A DNA stretch of 64,000 nt from Bacteroidaceae bacterium (lineage in GTDB: Bacteria > Bacteroidota > Bacteroidia > Bacteroidales > Bacteroidaceae), in assembly GCA_017461605.1 (NCBI GenBank), contig JAFTXN010000003.1, positions 62,001-126,000 on the forward strand, in the 5' to 3' direction. Shown in pieces: positions 25,514 through 34,429 of the stretch. Made by a program: the position numbers and the translations under genes. How positions within the stretch are numbered: position 1 is the stretch's first letter; each line of letters starts with the position of its first letter. The notes below the pieces were generated by a model. The model saw only the letters and a list, made by a program, of their open reading frames with translations, ran no database searches and was not told the DNA's origin.

Positions 25514-26425
25514 ATGACCGAAAACTACAATCTCAGCCATCTCAAAGAACTCGAAGCCGAGAGTATATACATCATTCGCGAAGTGGCCGCCGAATTTGAG
25601 AACCCCGTGATGCTCTATAGCATCGGCAAGGACTCAAGTGTCATGGTGCGCCTGGCCGAGAAGGCTTTTGCTCCGGGCAAAGTGCCTTTCCCCCTGATGC
25701 ACATCGACTCAAAATGGAAATTCCGCGAAATGATTGAGTTTCGCGACAACTACGCCAAGCAATTCGGTTGGAACCTCATCGTGGAGAGTAACGAGGAAGC
25801 ATTCAATGCCGGAGTGGGTCCCTTCACACACGGATCGAAGGTACACACCGACCTGATGAAGACACAGGCCCTGCTCGCAGCACTCGACAAACACAAATTT
25901 GACGCAGCCTTCGGCGGAGCACGACGCGACGAAGAGAAAAGCCGCGCCAAGGAACGCATCTTCTCTTTCCGCGACCGCTTCCACCAATGGGACCCCAAGA
26001 ACCAGCGACCCGAACTTTGGGACATCTACAACGCTCGCGTTCACAAGGGTGAGAGCATCCGCGTATTCCCTCTCTCCAACTGGACCGAGCTGGATATTTG
26101 GCAATACATCCGCCTGGAGAACATCCCCATCGTGCCCCTCTATTTCGCTAAGGAACGCCCCGTTATCAACATGGACGGACAACTTATCATGCCCGACGAC
26201 GAGCGCCTGCCCGAAGCCTATAAGGACAAGGCCGAAATGCGCAAAATCCGTTTCCGCACCCTGGGCTGCTGGCCACTCACCGGTGCCATCGAGAGCGAAG
26301 CCGATACCATCGAAAAGATTGTGGAGGAAATGATGACCACCACCAAGAGCGAACGCACCACACGCGTCATCGACTTCGACCAAGAAGCATCCATGGAGCA
26401 AAAGAAGCGCGAAGGATATTTCTAA
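25514..26425 (+). CDS. cysD: Sulfate adenylyltransferase subunit 2 (CysD)
   Basis: The PP-loop ATP pyrophosphatase subunit that forms APS from sulfate and ATP, normally together with the GTPase subunit CysN. 303 residues, full length. The PP-loop [10 protein letters not shown] is near residue 35; [21 protein letters not shown] and [12 protein letters not shown] are also typical. It follows cysC by 18 bp. Unusually, a strong terminator follows after 35 bp and there is no cysN in the window. Confidence 0.96.
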   Translation: MTENYNLSHLKELEAESIYIIREVAAEFENPVMLYSIGKDSSVMVRLAEKAFAPGKVPFPLMHIDSKWKFREMIEFRDNYAKQFGWNLIVESNEEAFNAGVGPFTHGSKVHTDLMKTQALLAALDKHKFDAAFGGARRDEEKSRAKERIFSFRDRFHQWDPKNQRPELWDIYNARVHKGESIRVFPLSNWTELDIWQYIRLENIPIVPLYFAKERPVINMDGQLIMPDDERLPEAYKDKAEMRKIRFRTLGCWPLTGAIESEADTIEKIVEEMMTTTKSERTTRVIDFDQEASMEQKKREGYF

Positions 26426-26460
26426 TCGGACATTCCAAAAGATTTACACATACATTCAAG

Positions 26461-26511
26461 AAACTCGCCCTGCCGGCCGTCATCAACGGACCTGCAGGGC
26501 GAGTTTCTTTT
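26461..26511 (+). terminator. Strong Rho-independent terminator after cysD
   Basis: AAACTCGCCCTGC (26461-26473) pairs perfectly over 13 bp with GCAGGGCGAGTTT (26494-26506), followed by CTTTTGTTG. This marks the true end of the cysCD transcript. Confidence 0.9.
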
Positions 26512-26584
26512 GTTGAAAAGGATTTCTTGCGATAGAGAAATAGAATCCGAGACAATGCCCAAGGATTCTCCACCGGCTGGGCTA

Positions 26585-27040
26585 TCAGATGGAGGATGCC
26601 GGCAACAAATACTCCAACACTGACGGCCAATCGGGGAACCTTTCTGAACCAAACTGAATCCATTCGCCTTCAAACTCGGCGGTACCATTCTTTCCCCGGT
26701 CGTCTATCAGAATGTCTCCCTTGCATAGGTTCTTGCAATGCGTAATCACCATGCGCTTATGGAAAACATCATCCAGATATTTCGTAATCCATAACACCTT
26801 GTCGCTCCAGGCCGAGGGATTTTTCCAAGGGGCTGTCGAAAGAATATAACAATCGTAGTGCTCGTTCAAGCGATGGACAGCATCGATCGCCCCGGGCATG
26901 GGACGCATCAACCCGAACAGACCGGGAATTTCGTCATAACGTCCTTCATACTCCTTGAGCGTTGCCTCTGTCTGCCGGGCCAATCCCGATTCAAAATCAA
27001 CGAGCACACCATCCATGTCAAAGTAGAGTCTCTTTTTCAT
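26585..27040 (-). CDS. 5'(3')-deoxyribonucleotidase-like HAD phosphatase (NT5C type)
   Basis: A 151-residue cytoplasmic HAD enzyme. Motif I is FDMDGVLVDF (nucleophile D8, acid D10); motif II is the Ser/Thr in YILSTAPWKNP; the Lys of motif III and the DDRGKNG acid pair follow. The STAPW and ILIDDRGKNG text matches the 5'-nucleotidase, deoxy (pyrimidine), C-type family, which removes the phosphate of deoxynucleotides. Single gene, convergent with cysCD. Confidence 0.88.
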   Translation of the reverse strand: MKKRLYFDMDGVLVDFESGLARQTEATLKEYEGRYDEIPGLFGLMRPMPGAIDAVHRLNEHYDCYILSTAPWKNPSAWSDKVLWITKYLDDVFHKRMVITHCKNLCKGDILIDDRGKNGTAEFEGEWIQFGSERFPDWPSVLEYLLPASSI

Positions 27041-27116
27041 TGCTATGGTATTCTATTATCTGTTTGCCGTTTCACTCATCTTTACTGATGCCTTCCATAT
27101 CAGTAACAGTTTATCG

Positions 27117-27147
27117 CAAAAATAGTGATTTTGTTCCATGTAACACA
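27117..27147 (-). promoter_or_regulatory. Probable promoter of the HAD nucleotidase gene
   Basis: The minus strand reads TATTTTTG at 27124-27117 (perfect -7) with TGTG 19 nt upstream as a weak -33 box; leader about 77 nt. Confidence 0.5.
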
Positions 27148-27343
27148 GAATATGATGGATGATTTGGCTATAAACGATGATTGCCATTCTCTTTCCTCGG
27201 GAGGCCTTTTCAGACTTTGACTTAGATGTTCTGATTGCATTTGTCAGAACTTCACACACGTTGTTTATTTTCCTGTTTTTACTGCCCTACTGCCATTTTC
27301 CCTTGTAATAATCTGTAAGACAAACGCTTGATTTATGGCAGCA

Positions 27344-27375
27344 ACTATGGCAGCAACTTTTTCTGCTGCCATAGT
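27344..27375. repeat. Perfect 11-bp hairpin in a low-GC intergenic stretch
   Basis: ACTATGGCAGC (27344-27354) and GCTGCCATAGT (27365-27375) are exact reverse complements; ATGGCAGCAACT also occurs as a direct repeat just upstream. It lies in the 27,041-27,528 gap, which is AT-richer than its surroundings and in which I find no convincing gene. Confidence 0.7.
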
Positions 27376-27451
27376 CTGCTTTTCGGGTCATTGAGATTGA
27401 AATCCGGAGTCTGAGCACTTGAAAGATGCATGTGCGAGTTTCCCAAAGCAC

Positions 27452-27490
27452 AAAAAATACTGCCGACTCTCCTTCGGGAAAATCGGCAGT
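27452..27490 (-). terminator. Rho-independent terminator of dsbD
   Basis: ACTGCCGA (27459-27466) pairs with TCGGCAGT (27483-27490), with further inner pairing; on the minus strand the hairpin is followed by TATTTTTTG. Confidence 0.85.
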
Positions 27491-27528
27491 GCTGATGTCT
27501 GTTATCAGGGTGCTATAAGCACTTGTGT

Positions 27529-29589
27529 TTACTTGTTTTGGTAGGCCTCCAAGCCCTCTTGCAAGAATTTGACATACTCATCGATGTCTTCATCATAAGA
27601 GCGACCACCGGTAAGGGGCTTTCCGTCGTTGTCCAACAGCACATAGAAAGGCTGTGCATTGGCACCAAACTTGGAGCGCTGCAAGTAGCTCCACAGGTCG
27701 CCCACGGTACGCAACTTGGTCTTTGCCCCGTTTTCTTCGGTAACCTCCATTGTTTCGGGCAACTTCTTCTTCTCGTCCACATAGAGCGAGATGAGCACAT
27801 AGTCCTGCGTCAACATCTTTTTCACAGTGGGGTCGTTCCACACGGCCAACTCCATCTTACGGCAGTTCACGCATCCGTGACCGGTGAAGTCCACCATCAC
27901 GGGCTTGCCCACCTGCTTGGCATAAGTCATACCGGCGTCGTAATCGCGGAACTTGGCTTCCACGGTGCTCTTGTCGAGATTGAAATCCTGTGTGGAGATG
28001 GGCGGAGCAAATGCACTCACAGCCTTGAGCGGTGCGCCCCAAAGTCCGGGAATCATGTATATGGCAAAGGCAAGCGAGCAAAGCGCTAAGAAGAAGCGCG
28101 GCACGCTGGTGTGAGTTTCGTCATCGTCATGCGGGAACTTGATGCCTCCCAGCAGGTAGATGCCCAGCAGACCGAAGATGGCGATCCACAGAGCAAGGAA
28201 TGTTTCGCGGTCGAGGATGTGCCAGCCGTAAGCCAAGTCGGCCACGGAGAGGAACTTCAAAGCAAATGCCAATTCCAAGAAACCGAGCACCACCTTCACC
28301 ACGTTGAGCCAGCCACCGCTCTTGGGAGCACTCTTAAGCCATGTGGGGAAAAGAGCAAACAGGGTGAAAGGCAGAGCCAATGCAAAAGCAAAGCCTAACA
28401 TACCGATGGTGGGAGCCAAAGCAGAACCACCGGAAGTGGATACCTCAACGAGCAAGAAACCGATGATGGGACCGGTGCACGAGAACGATACGAGCGAAAG
28501 CGTGAAAGCCATCAGGAAGATGCTGAGCAGACCGGTGGTTTTCTCAGCCTTACTGTCGACAGCTGCACCCCAAGAAGAGGGAAGCGTAATCTCGAAACCT
28601 CCGAAGAAGCTGGCGGCAAAGACCACCAACATCAGGAAGAACAGGATATTGAACACGGCATTCGTAGACAGGTCGTTCAATGCACTGGCACCAAAGATGG
28701 TGGTAATAATAAGACCGAGGGCCACGTAAATAACCACAATCGAGATGCCATAAATCACAGCGTCGCGGATACCCTTTCGCTTGTTGTCGGCACGCTTCAG
28801 GAAGAAGCTCACTGTCATCGGAATGATGGGCCACACACAAGGGGTAAACAAGGCCACAAGACCGCCCACAAATCCGAGGAAGAAGATGTACCACCAAGCC
28901 TTTCCGGCCACGTTGGCTTCTTCGTTTCCGAACTCTTGGAGTTCCTTGATAACGGGTGTCCACCACATCTTGGTGTCACCGCCCGATGCCACGATGGGAG
29001 CAACCTGGGTGGAATCGACCTCTGTTGCAGTTGCAGTGTCGGCCTGAAGTGCCTCGGGGGCTTCGGCAGTTGCAGCCGGTTCCTCCTTGGGAGCGGCCGG
29101 TGCTTCGGGCTCTTTCTTCTCGGGTTCTGCTACCTTGCCCGGGCCGTCTGTACCCTTCACCCGGCACTCCACATTGGTGGGCGGCAGGCAGTTCTGGTCA
29201 TTGCAAGCACCATAGTTAAGATAGCCTTCGAGTTCGTAATTTTGTTCCGTCAATTCGATGCGTTGTGTGAAGGTGCAAGAGTTCTCAAAATAAGACACTT
29301 GCATCTCAAAGATGGGGTCCATCGAACTCTTCACACCGGGGCCGGGTTTCAGCTTACCCACCGGCTTGGCACCCTTGGCCTTGTCGATATTGAAGGTGGC
29401 AGGGGTCGGTCCATCGGCCGGGATGTTGGTGGAATAGATATGCCATCCGGCATCGGCTTTTCCCTTGAAAATGATGTCCACGTGAGTCGGGTCGACACGC
29501 TTGTAGGACACAGAAAAACTTACCTGAGCTTGCAGGGCTGTACACACCATGAAACAGAGGGTGAGGAGCAGTAGGGTGATTTTCTTCAT
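27529..29589 (-). CDS. dsbD: Thiol:disulfide interchange protein DsbD
   Basis: Carries reducing power from cytoplasmic thioredoxin across the inner membrane to periplasmic thiol proteins. Start at 29589 (MKKITLLLLTLCFMVCTALQA, a signal peptide), 686 residues. The N-terminal domain has the Cys pair NYGACNDQNCLPP. A low-complexity Pro/Glu/Ala linker follows (about 160-200). The central eight-helix domain carries the redox pair in TPCVWPIIPMT and FSCTGPIIGF. The C-terminal thioredoxin domain has C573-V-N-C576. All six expected cysteines are present. Monocistronic. Confidence 0.95.
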   Translation of the reverse strand: MKKITLLLLTLCFMVCTALQAQVSFSVSYKRVDPTHVDIIFKGKADAGWHIYSTNIPADGPTPATFNIDKAKGAKPVGKLKPGPGVKSSMDPIFEMQVSYFENSCTFTQRIELTEQNYELEGYLNYGACNDQNCLPPTNVECRVKGTDGPGKVAEPEKKEPEAPAAPKEEPAATAEAPEALQADTATATEVDSTQVAPIVASGGDTKMWWTPVIKELQEFGNEEANVAGKAWWYIFFLGFVGGLVALFTPCVWPIIPMTVSFFLKRADNKRKGIRDAVIYGISIVVIYVALGLIITTIFGASALNDLSTNAVFNILFFLMLVVFAASFFGGFEITLPSSWGAAVDSKAEKTTGLLSIFLMAFTLSLVSFSCTGPIIGFLLVEVSTSGGSALAPTIGMLGFAFALALPFTLFALFPTWLKSAPKSGGWLNVVKVVLGFLELAFALKFLSVADLAYGWHILDRETFLALWIAIFGLLGIYLLGGIKFPHDDDETHTSVPRFFLALCSLAFAIYMIPGLWGAPLKAVSAFAPPISTQDFNLDKSTVEAKFRDYDAGMTYAKQVGKPVMVDFTGHGCVNCRKMELAVWNDPTVKKMLTQDYVLISLYVDEKKKLPETMEVTEENGAKTKLRTVGDLWSYLQRSKFGANAQPFYVLLDNDGKPLTGGRSYDEDIDEYVKFLQEGLEAYQNK

Positions 29590-29613
29590 GTTAGTTGATT
29601 GATTTTTCGGGCA

Positions 29614-29621
29614 CAAATGTA
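29614..29621 (-). promoter_or_regulatory. -7 box of the dsbD promoter
   Basis: The minus strand reads TACATTTG, 25 nt before the dsbD ATG; no clear -33 TTTG was found. Confidence 0.45.
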
Positions 29622-29732
29622 CACATTAATTCGCATTGGCATCCATTCTGCCCCCTATTTATTACAACCATGCATCCCGCTCCGCATCGTCCTGTTGCAT
29701 GAGCCATCCCAAGGCACGCACTGCCAAGAATT

Positions 29733-29796
29733 CTGCAAGGCGTTCAGAAAATTCTACAAGCACTGCAGAATTTTCTACAAGCACTGCAGATTTTCA
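29733..29796. repeat. Dispersed modular palindrome, copy C
   Basis: One GCAAGGCGTTCAGAAAATTC module followed by two ACAAGCACTGCAGAATTTTC-type modules. The same module order is seen in copy F (49037-49100). Between dsbD and the glycan operon. Confidence 0.8.
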
Positions 29797-29929
29797 CCGA
29801 AAGCACACCATCTCATCTGCATCAAAAAAAACGTCTGCCGAACGGCGGATTTCGCTACGCACACGTACCAACATCGAACAAGGAACTGCGTTTTGTCCGG
29901 CACACATGCGCCTTATGAAATTTTATACT

Positions 29930-29937
29930 TACCTTTG
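29930..29937 (+). promoter_or_regulatory. -7 box upstream of the glycan-decoration operon
   Basis: TACCTTTG lies 25 nt before the ATG of the IspD/LicD fusion. The -33 position is not convincing. Confidence 0.45.
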
Positions 29938-29962
29938 CCCTAATCACGAAGAGCAAAGACTC

Positions 29963-31498
29963 ATGAACAGAATAGCCAACATAGCCGTGGTACTGGCCGG
30001 AGGAAGCGGCCGACGTGCCGGTGGAGAGGTGCCCAAGCAATTTGTGGTGGTGGGCAGCCGACCCGTGATAGCCCACAGCATAGACGCATTTCAGCAAAAT
30101 GCCGGCATCGATGAAATTGCCGTGGTGGTGCATCCCGACCATGTGGAAAGAATCGAACAGATGCAACGCGAATATGGCTGGAGCAAATTGCGCCATGTGC
30201 TCACAGGAGGGGCAGAGCGCTATCACTCGAGCATGGCAGCCATCAAGGCTTATGCCGGTCGCGAGGTGAACCTCTTGCTACACGACGCCGCACGCCCCCT
30301 TGTTTCGCAAGAGATAATCAGCAGCGTATGCAGTGCTCTGACCGAGGCTGAAGCCGTAGGAGTGGCGGTCGACGCCATTGATACCATGGTGCAGGCCGAT
30401 GCCCACGTCCTGACACACCAACTCGACAGAGCCTCCCTGCGACGCATGCAGACACCACAGGCTTTCCGACTGTCGCTCATCGAGAAGGCATACGCCCGGG
30501 CACTGGACGACCCCGAATTTCAAGCCACCGACGACTGCGGAGTGGTGAAGAGATATATGCCCGAAGCCGAGATAACACTTGTGAAAGGCGATGAGGAGAA
30601 CATGAAGCTCACCTACGCAGGTGATATCCCGCTCTTGGAAAACATCCTGGCACGGCGCGAAAGGGCCAAAACCAACTTCGACAACACGAACCCAAACAGC
30701 CGACTCTCGGCCTATCAGAAGCGAAATCTGCGCAGGGCGCAACTGCGGATGCTCGACATCCTGAAAGCCATCCGCACGGTTTGCGACAACAACCATATCA
30801 CTTACTGGCTCGACAGCGGCACGCTGCTTGGCGCCGTACGCCATGGAGGGTTTATTCCTTGGGACGACGACATCGACATCTGCATCAGCCGACAGGACCT
30901 GCCGCGCTTTGTCGAAGCGGCACAGCGCGAACTGCCCCCCGAATTGTTCGTGCAAACGCCACAAACCGACCCAACGGTGCGAATGCCCATGTGCAAAGTC
31001 CGCGACCTGCAATCGCTGATTGTCGAAGGCAGCGACGACTTCTCAAAGCCCTATGCCAAAGGTCTGTATGTCGACATCTTCCCCATGGAGCCGTGGCCCG
31101 ACCTGCCCGATGCGCTTTCGCGACGCCTGGCACGCGGCTACTGCAAGGCCAACGCCATTCTGCACTGCCAGCACTACTACTCATGGCGTTCGGTGGCCGA
31201 ATTGTTCTATTTCGGAGCAAAACGCGCCGTCTGCCGAAGCCTTTGGGCGATATGCAAATGCGTCGTGCGAGGGCGCAGCTGGTACTCCAACATCCTGGAA
31301 AACAGCGGCAACGGCAACCGCCACCTTGCCACCACGATTTTCCCCGTGGGCAGCATCACCTTTGAGGGAGAAACATTCTCCGCACCGGCCAATCCCGACC
31401 GGTATCTACGCGACCTCTTTGGCGAATATGGTGCGCTGCCACCCGAGCACCAAAGAACCGGACACGCCGTGTTCTTCTGCACTGATCTAAATACATAA
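29963..31498 (+). CDS. Fusion of an IspD/TarI-type cytidylyltransferase and a LicD-type phosphotransferase
   Basis: 511 residues from the ATG at 29963 (MNRIANIAVVLAGGSGRR); the frame is open further upstream through repeat and promoter DNA. Residues 1-230 are a MEP/ribitol-phosphate cytidylyltransferase fold: LAGGSGRRAGGEVPKQF, LLHDAARPLVS, RRMQTPQAF. Residues about 260-490 are a LicD domain with DSGTLLGAVRHGG and WDDDIDI (acidic cluster D301-D305). LicD enzymes move phosphocholine or similar phospho-groups from CDP carriers onto glycans. The fusion suggests that one chain both makes the CDP donor and uses it. It could be the cell's IspD, but the fusion and neighbours argue for a glycan role. 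First gene of a four-gene operon. Confidence 0.88.
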   Translation: MNRIANIAVVLAGGSGRRAGGEVPKQFVVVGSRPVIAHSIDAFQQNAGIDEIAVVVHPDHVERIEQMQREYGWSKLRHVLTGGAERYHSSMAAIKAYAGREVNLLLHDAARPLVSQEIISSVCSALTEAEAVGVAVDAIDTMVQADAHVLTHQLDRASLRRMQTPQAFRLSLIEKAYARALDDPEFQATDDCGVVKRYMPEAEITLVKGDEENMKLTYAGDIPLLENILARRERAKTNFDNTNPNSRLSAYQKRNLRRAQLRMLDILKAIRTVCDNNHITYWLDSGTLLGAVRHGGFIPWDDDIDICISRQDLPRFVEAAQRELPPELFVQTPQTDPTVRMPMCKVRDLQSLIVEGSDDFSKPYAKGLYVDIFPMEPWPDLPDALSRRLARGYCKANAILHCQHYYSWRSVAELFYFGAKRAVCRSLWAICKCVVRGRSWYSNILENSGNGNRHLATTIFPVGSITFEGETFSAPANPDRYLRDLFGEYGALPPEHQRTGHAVFFCTDLNT

Positions 31499-31518
31499 CA
31501 TCTTCTTACAAAAACACT

Positions 31519-33327
31519 ATGCAAGCCATTATCCTTGCTGCCGGAATGGGCAAGCGCCTCGGCGAATATACCCGTAACAACACCAAATGCATGGTGCGCG
31601 TCAATGGTGAAACACTCATCGACCGCATGCTGACACAGTTGGCACAGCACCATCTGAGCCGTGTGGTCATCGTTGTGGGATATGAGGGAGAAAAATTGCG
31701 CAAGCACATCGGAAACCGCTACGACGACTGCCTGAACATCGAATTCGTTGAAAACCCCGTCTACGACAGAACCAACAACATCTACTCCCTGGCCTTGGCC
31801 AAAGAGAAAATGCAGGAGGATGACACACTGTTGCTGGAGAGCGACCTGATCTTTGATGGCGAACTCCTGAACCTCATCCTCGAAGACACACGCCCCAACC
31901 TGGCACTCGTGGCCAAATATCAGACGTGGATGGACGGCACGATGGTGCGCATAGACGACGATTGCAACATCGTGAACTTCGTGCCGAAAAAAGCCTTCAA
32001 GTACGCCGATGTTGCGCACTACTACAAGACGGTCAACATCTACAAGTTCAGCCGCGCATTCAGCACGCAGAAATACGTACCCTTCCTTGAGGCTTACTGC
32101 AAAGCACTGGGCAACAACGAATACTACGAGCAGGTGCTCCGCGTCATCACGTTCCTCGATGCGCAAGAACTCAAGGCACTCCCCATCGGCACGCGCCACT
32201 GGTACGAAATCGACGATGCACAGGACCTCGACATTGCCGAAACCATCTTCGCCGAGGGAGAAGAGAAGTGGAAGAAGTTCATGCAACGCTACGGCGGATA
32301 TTGGCGTTTCCCGGGTATGCTCGACTATTGCTACCTGGTGAACCCATACTTCCCCTCGCCACGCATGCTTGACGAGATGCGGGCTAACTTCAACACGTTG
32401 CTGACCGAATATCCCTCCGGCATGGGTGTAAACTCGCTACTCGCAGGAAAGTGTTTCGGCATCAAGAAGGAATATGTGGTGCCGGGCAACGGGGCGGCCG
32501 AACTCATCAAGAGCGTGATGGAGCATCTCGAGGGTAAACTCGGAGTTACCTACCCCACTTTCGAGGAATATCCCAACCGATTGCCCAAAGAGCGATTGGA
32601 AATTTTCCACCCCGCCACAGATTTTGCTTACACGGCCGATGACCTGATGGAACACTTCGCACAACACCCTGTGAGCACGTTGCTGCTGGTGAACCCCGAC
32701 AACCCGTCGGGCAACTTCATTCCGCGCACCGACATCGTGCGGTTGGCAGAATGGACTGCCGAGAGAGGTATGCACTTCATCGTTGACGAAAGTTTTGTGG
32801 ACTTCAGCGAAGGTTACGAACACAACTCGCTGCTTTCGGATGCCTTTCTGGAAAAATATCCACACGTGGCGGTGATGAAAAGCATCAGCAAAAGTTTTGG
32901 CGTACCGGGTCTGCGACTCGGCATCTTGGCTTCGGCCGATCCGATGATTGCTGCCGTGAAACGCGATGTGGCTATCTGGAATCTCAACAGCTTTGCCGAA
33001 TTCTTCATGCAGATTTTCAACAAATATACGGCCGAATATGCCGTTGCTTGCGAGAAGTTCCTGAAAGAGCGCAGACGTTTTGCCGCTGCCCTGGCCGAGG
33101 TGCCGCTCCTCCGCGTGCTTCCCAGCCAAGCCAACTATTTCCTCTGCGAGGTGCTACCGCCTGCCACCTCTCACGGGTTGGCGGTGGAGTTATTGCAGAA
33201 GCACGACATACTCATCAAGGATTGCAGCACAAAGAAGGGCTTCGACGGCAGAAACTTCGTGCGGCTCGCCATACGCGACCGAAAGGACAACGAACGCCTG
33301 GTGGAGGCACTGAAAGAATTCAACTGA
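31519..33327 (+). CDS. Fusion of a LicC/PntC-like nucleotidyltransferase and a class I/II PLP enzyme
   Basis: 602 residues. N-terminal part (1-245): LAAGMGKRLGEYTRN and the LicC/PntC signature RTNNIYSLALAK, with acidic SDL at 108-110, as in CTP:phosphocholine or phosphonate cytidylyltransferases. C-terminal part (255-602): fold-type I aminotransferase resembling HisC/CobD, with NPDNPSGNF (392-), IVDESFVDF (D423) and Schiff-base lysine K458 in SISKSFGVPGLRLG. Fusions of a cytidylyltransferase with a transaminase (PntC-AEPT) are known in phosphonate tailoring, but there the transaminase is a class V type; here the HisC/CobD look would also fit decarboxylation of a phospho-amino acid. 20 bp after the previous gene. 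Confidence 0.85.
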   Translation: MQAIILAAGMGKRLGEYTRNNTKCMVRVNGETLIDRMLTQLAQHHLSRVVIVVGYEGEKLRKHIGNRYDDCLNIEFVENPVYDRTNNIYSLALAKEKMQEDDTLLLESDLIFDGELLNLILEDTRPNLALVAKYQTWMDGTMVRIDDDCNIVNFVPKKAFKYADVAHYYKTVNIYKFSRAFSTQKYVPFLEAYCKALGNNEYYEQVLRVITFLDAQELKALPIGTRHWYEIDDAQDLDIAETIFAEGEEKWKKFMQRYGGYWRFPGMLDYCYLVNPYFPSPRMLDEMRANFNTLLTEYPSGMGVNSLLAGKCFGIKKEYVVPGNGAAELIKSVMEHLEGKLGVTYPTFEEYPNRLPKERLEIFHPATDFAYTADDLMEHFAQHPVSTLLLVNPDNPSGNFIPRTDIVRLAEWTAERGMHFIVDESFVDFSEGYEHNSLLSDAFLEKYPHVAVMKSISKSFGVPGLRLGILASADPMIAAVKRDVAIWNLNSFAEFFMQIFNKYTAEYAVACEKFLKERRRFAAALAEVPLLRVLPSQANYFLCEVLPPATSHGLAVELLQKHDILIKDCSTKKGFDGRNFVRLAIRDRKDNERLVEALKEFN

Positions 33328-33345
33328 CCAACAACGAACACAAGG

Positions 33346-34353
33346 ATGAATATCTGTATTTGCGGAGGAGGCTCTCTCGGGCATGTGTGCGCCGGTTTTC
33401 TGGCGGCACAACAAGGGGTGAAGGTTTCAATCCTCACACAGCGACCTGCGCTTTGGAAAAAGGTAATCACCATCACCGACCCCGAAAACCAAGTATTCAC
33501 GGGCAACTTGGCAACCATCACCTCTGATGCTGCGGAAGCCGTCAGAGGTTGTGACATTGTGTTGCTGTGTTTGCCCGGCTACCTCATAGAGAAAACGCTC
33601 CGGCAGATAGCACCACACATCAGCGCTTCGACCTTTGTCGGCAGCATTGTGGCAAGCACGGGCTTCTTTTTCTTTGCTCACTCGGTGCTTCCCGAGAGCC
33701 GCCTCTTCGGTTTCCAACGCGTGCCCTTCATCGCCCGTGTGCGCGAATATGGTTCGTCGGCTTCACTGTTGGGATACAAACCGCGCATATCCATCGCAGT
33801 AGAGAATGCTCCTGATGCAGAAGAGTTCCGACAGAGCATAGAAGAGCTGTTTCGCACTCCCACGGATTTGCTGAGCAGTTTCTATGAAGCAGCCCTCACC
33901 AACAGCAATCCCATACTGCATACCGGACGTCTCTACAGCATGTGGCATCATTGGGACGGCACACCCTACGACCACAACATCCTGTTTTATCGCGAATGGA
34001 CGGACGAGGCATCGCAATGCATCATTGACATGGATGCAGAGTTCATGCGTCTGTTGTCCCGACTCCCGGTCCGGAATGGCTGCATCCCGACGCTATTGGA
34101 CTACTACGAGAGCGCAGACGCTGCAGCGCTCACTAAGAAAATCAGCTCCATACCTGCATTTGTCGGCATACCATCGCCCATGAAGGAAACACCGGCCGGG
34201 TGGGTGCCCGACTTCTCCAGCCGTTATTTCACCGAGGACTTCCCCTTTGGGCTGCGCTTCATCGTAGAACAGGCCCAAAAGCACGGTGTTCCCACTCCCG
34301 TTATCGATGAAGTGTATCGCTGGGGAAAAAGCATGGCAGCACCGACCGAATGA
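33346..34353 (+). CDS. NAD(P)-dependent octopine/nopaline dehydrogenase-like protein
   Basis: 335 residues. An N-terminal Rossmann motif (ICGGGSLGHVCAGFLA) and an SDAAEAVRGCDIVLLCLPG strand are followed by an all-helical C-terminal half (from about residue 175, EAALTNSNPILHTGRLYSM), the form of opine dehydrogenases. The usual catalytic His may be the one in NPILHTGRLYS. Opine dehydrogenases reductively join an amino acid to a keto acid, so in this operon it might build the amino-containing group that is then activated. It starts 18 bp after the preceding fusion gene. Substrate unknown. Confidence 0.82.
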   Translation: MNICICGGGSLGHVCAGFLAAQQGVKVSILTQRPALWKKVITITDPENQVFTGNLATITSDAAEAVRGCDIVLLCLPGYLIEKTLRQIAPHISASTFVGSIVASTGFFFFAHSVLPESRLFGFQRVPFIARVREYGSSASLLGYKPRISIAVENAPDAEEFRQSIEELFRTPTDLLSSFYEAALTNSNPILHTGRLYSMWHHWDGTPYDHNILFYREWTDEASQCIIDMDAEFMRLLSRLPVRNGCIPTLLDYYESADAAALTKKISSIPAFVGIPSPMKETPAGWVPDFSSRYFTEDFPFGLRFIVEQAQKHGVPTPVIDEVYRWGKSMAAPTE

Positions 34354-34429
34354 CGCCACGACGTCTATCTTTTCACCGAAAGCGTCATCATCGAAAGAAA
34401 CCCATCGTCGAACATCACACAACAAGCTC

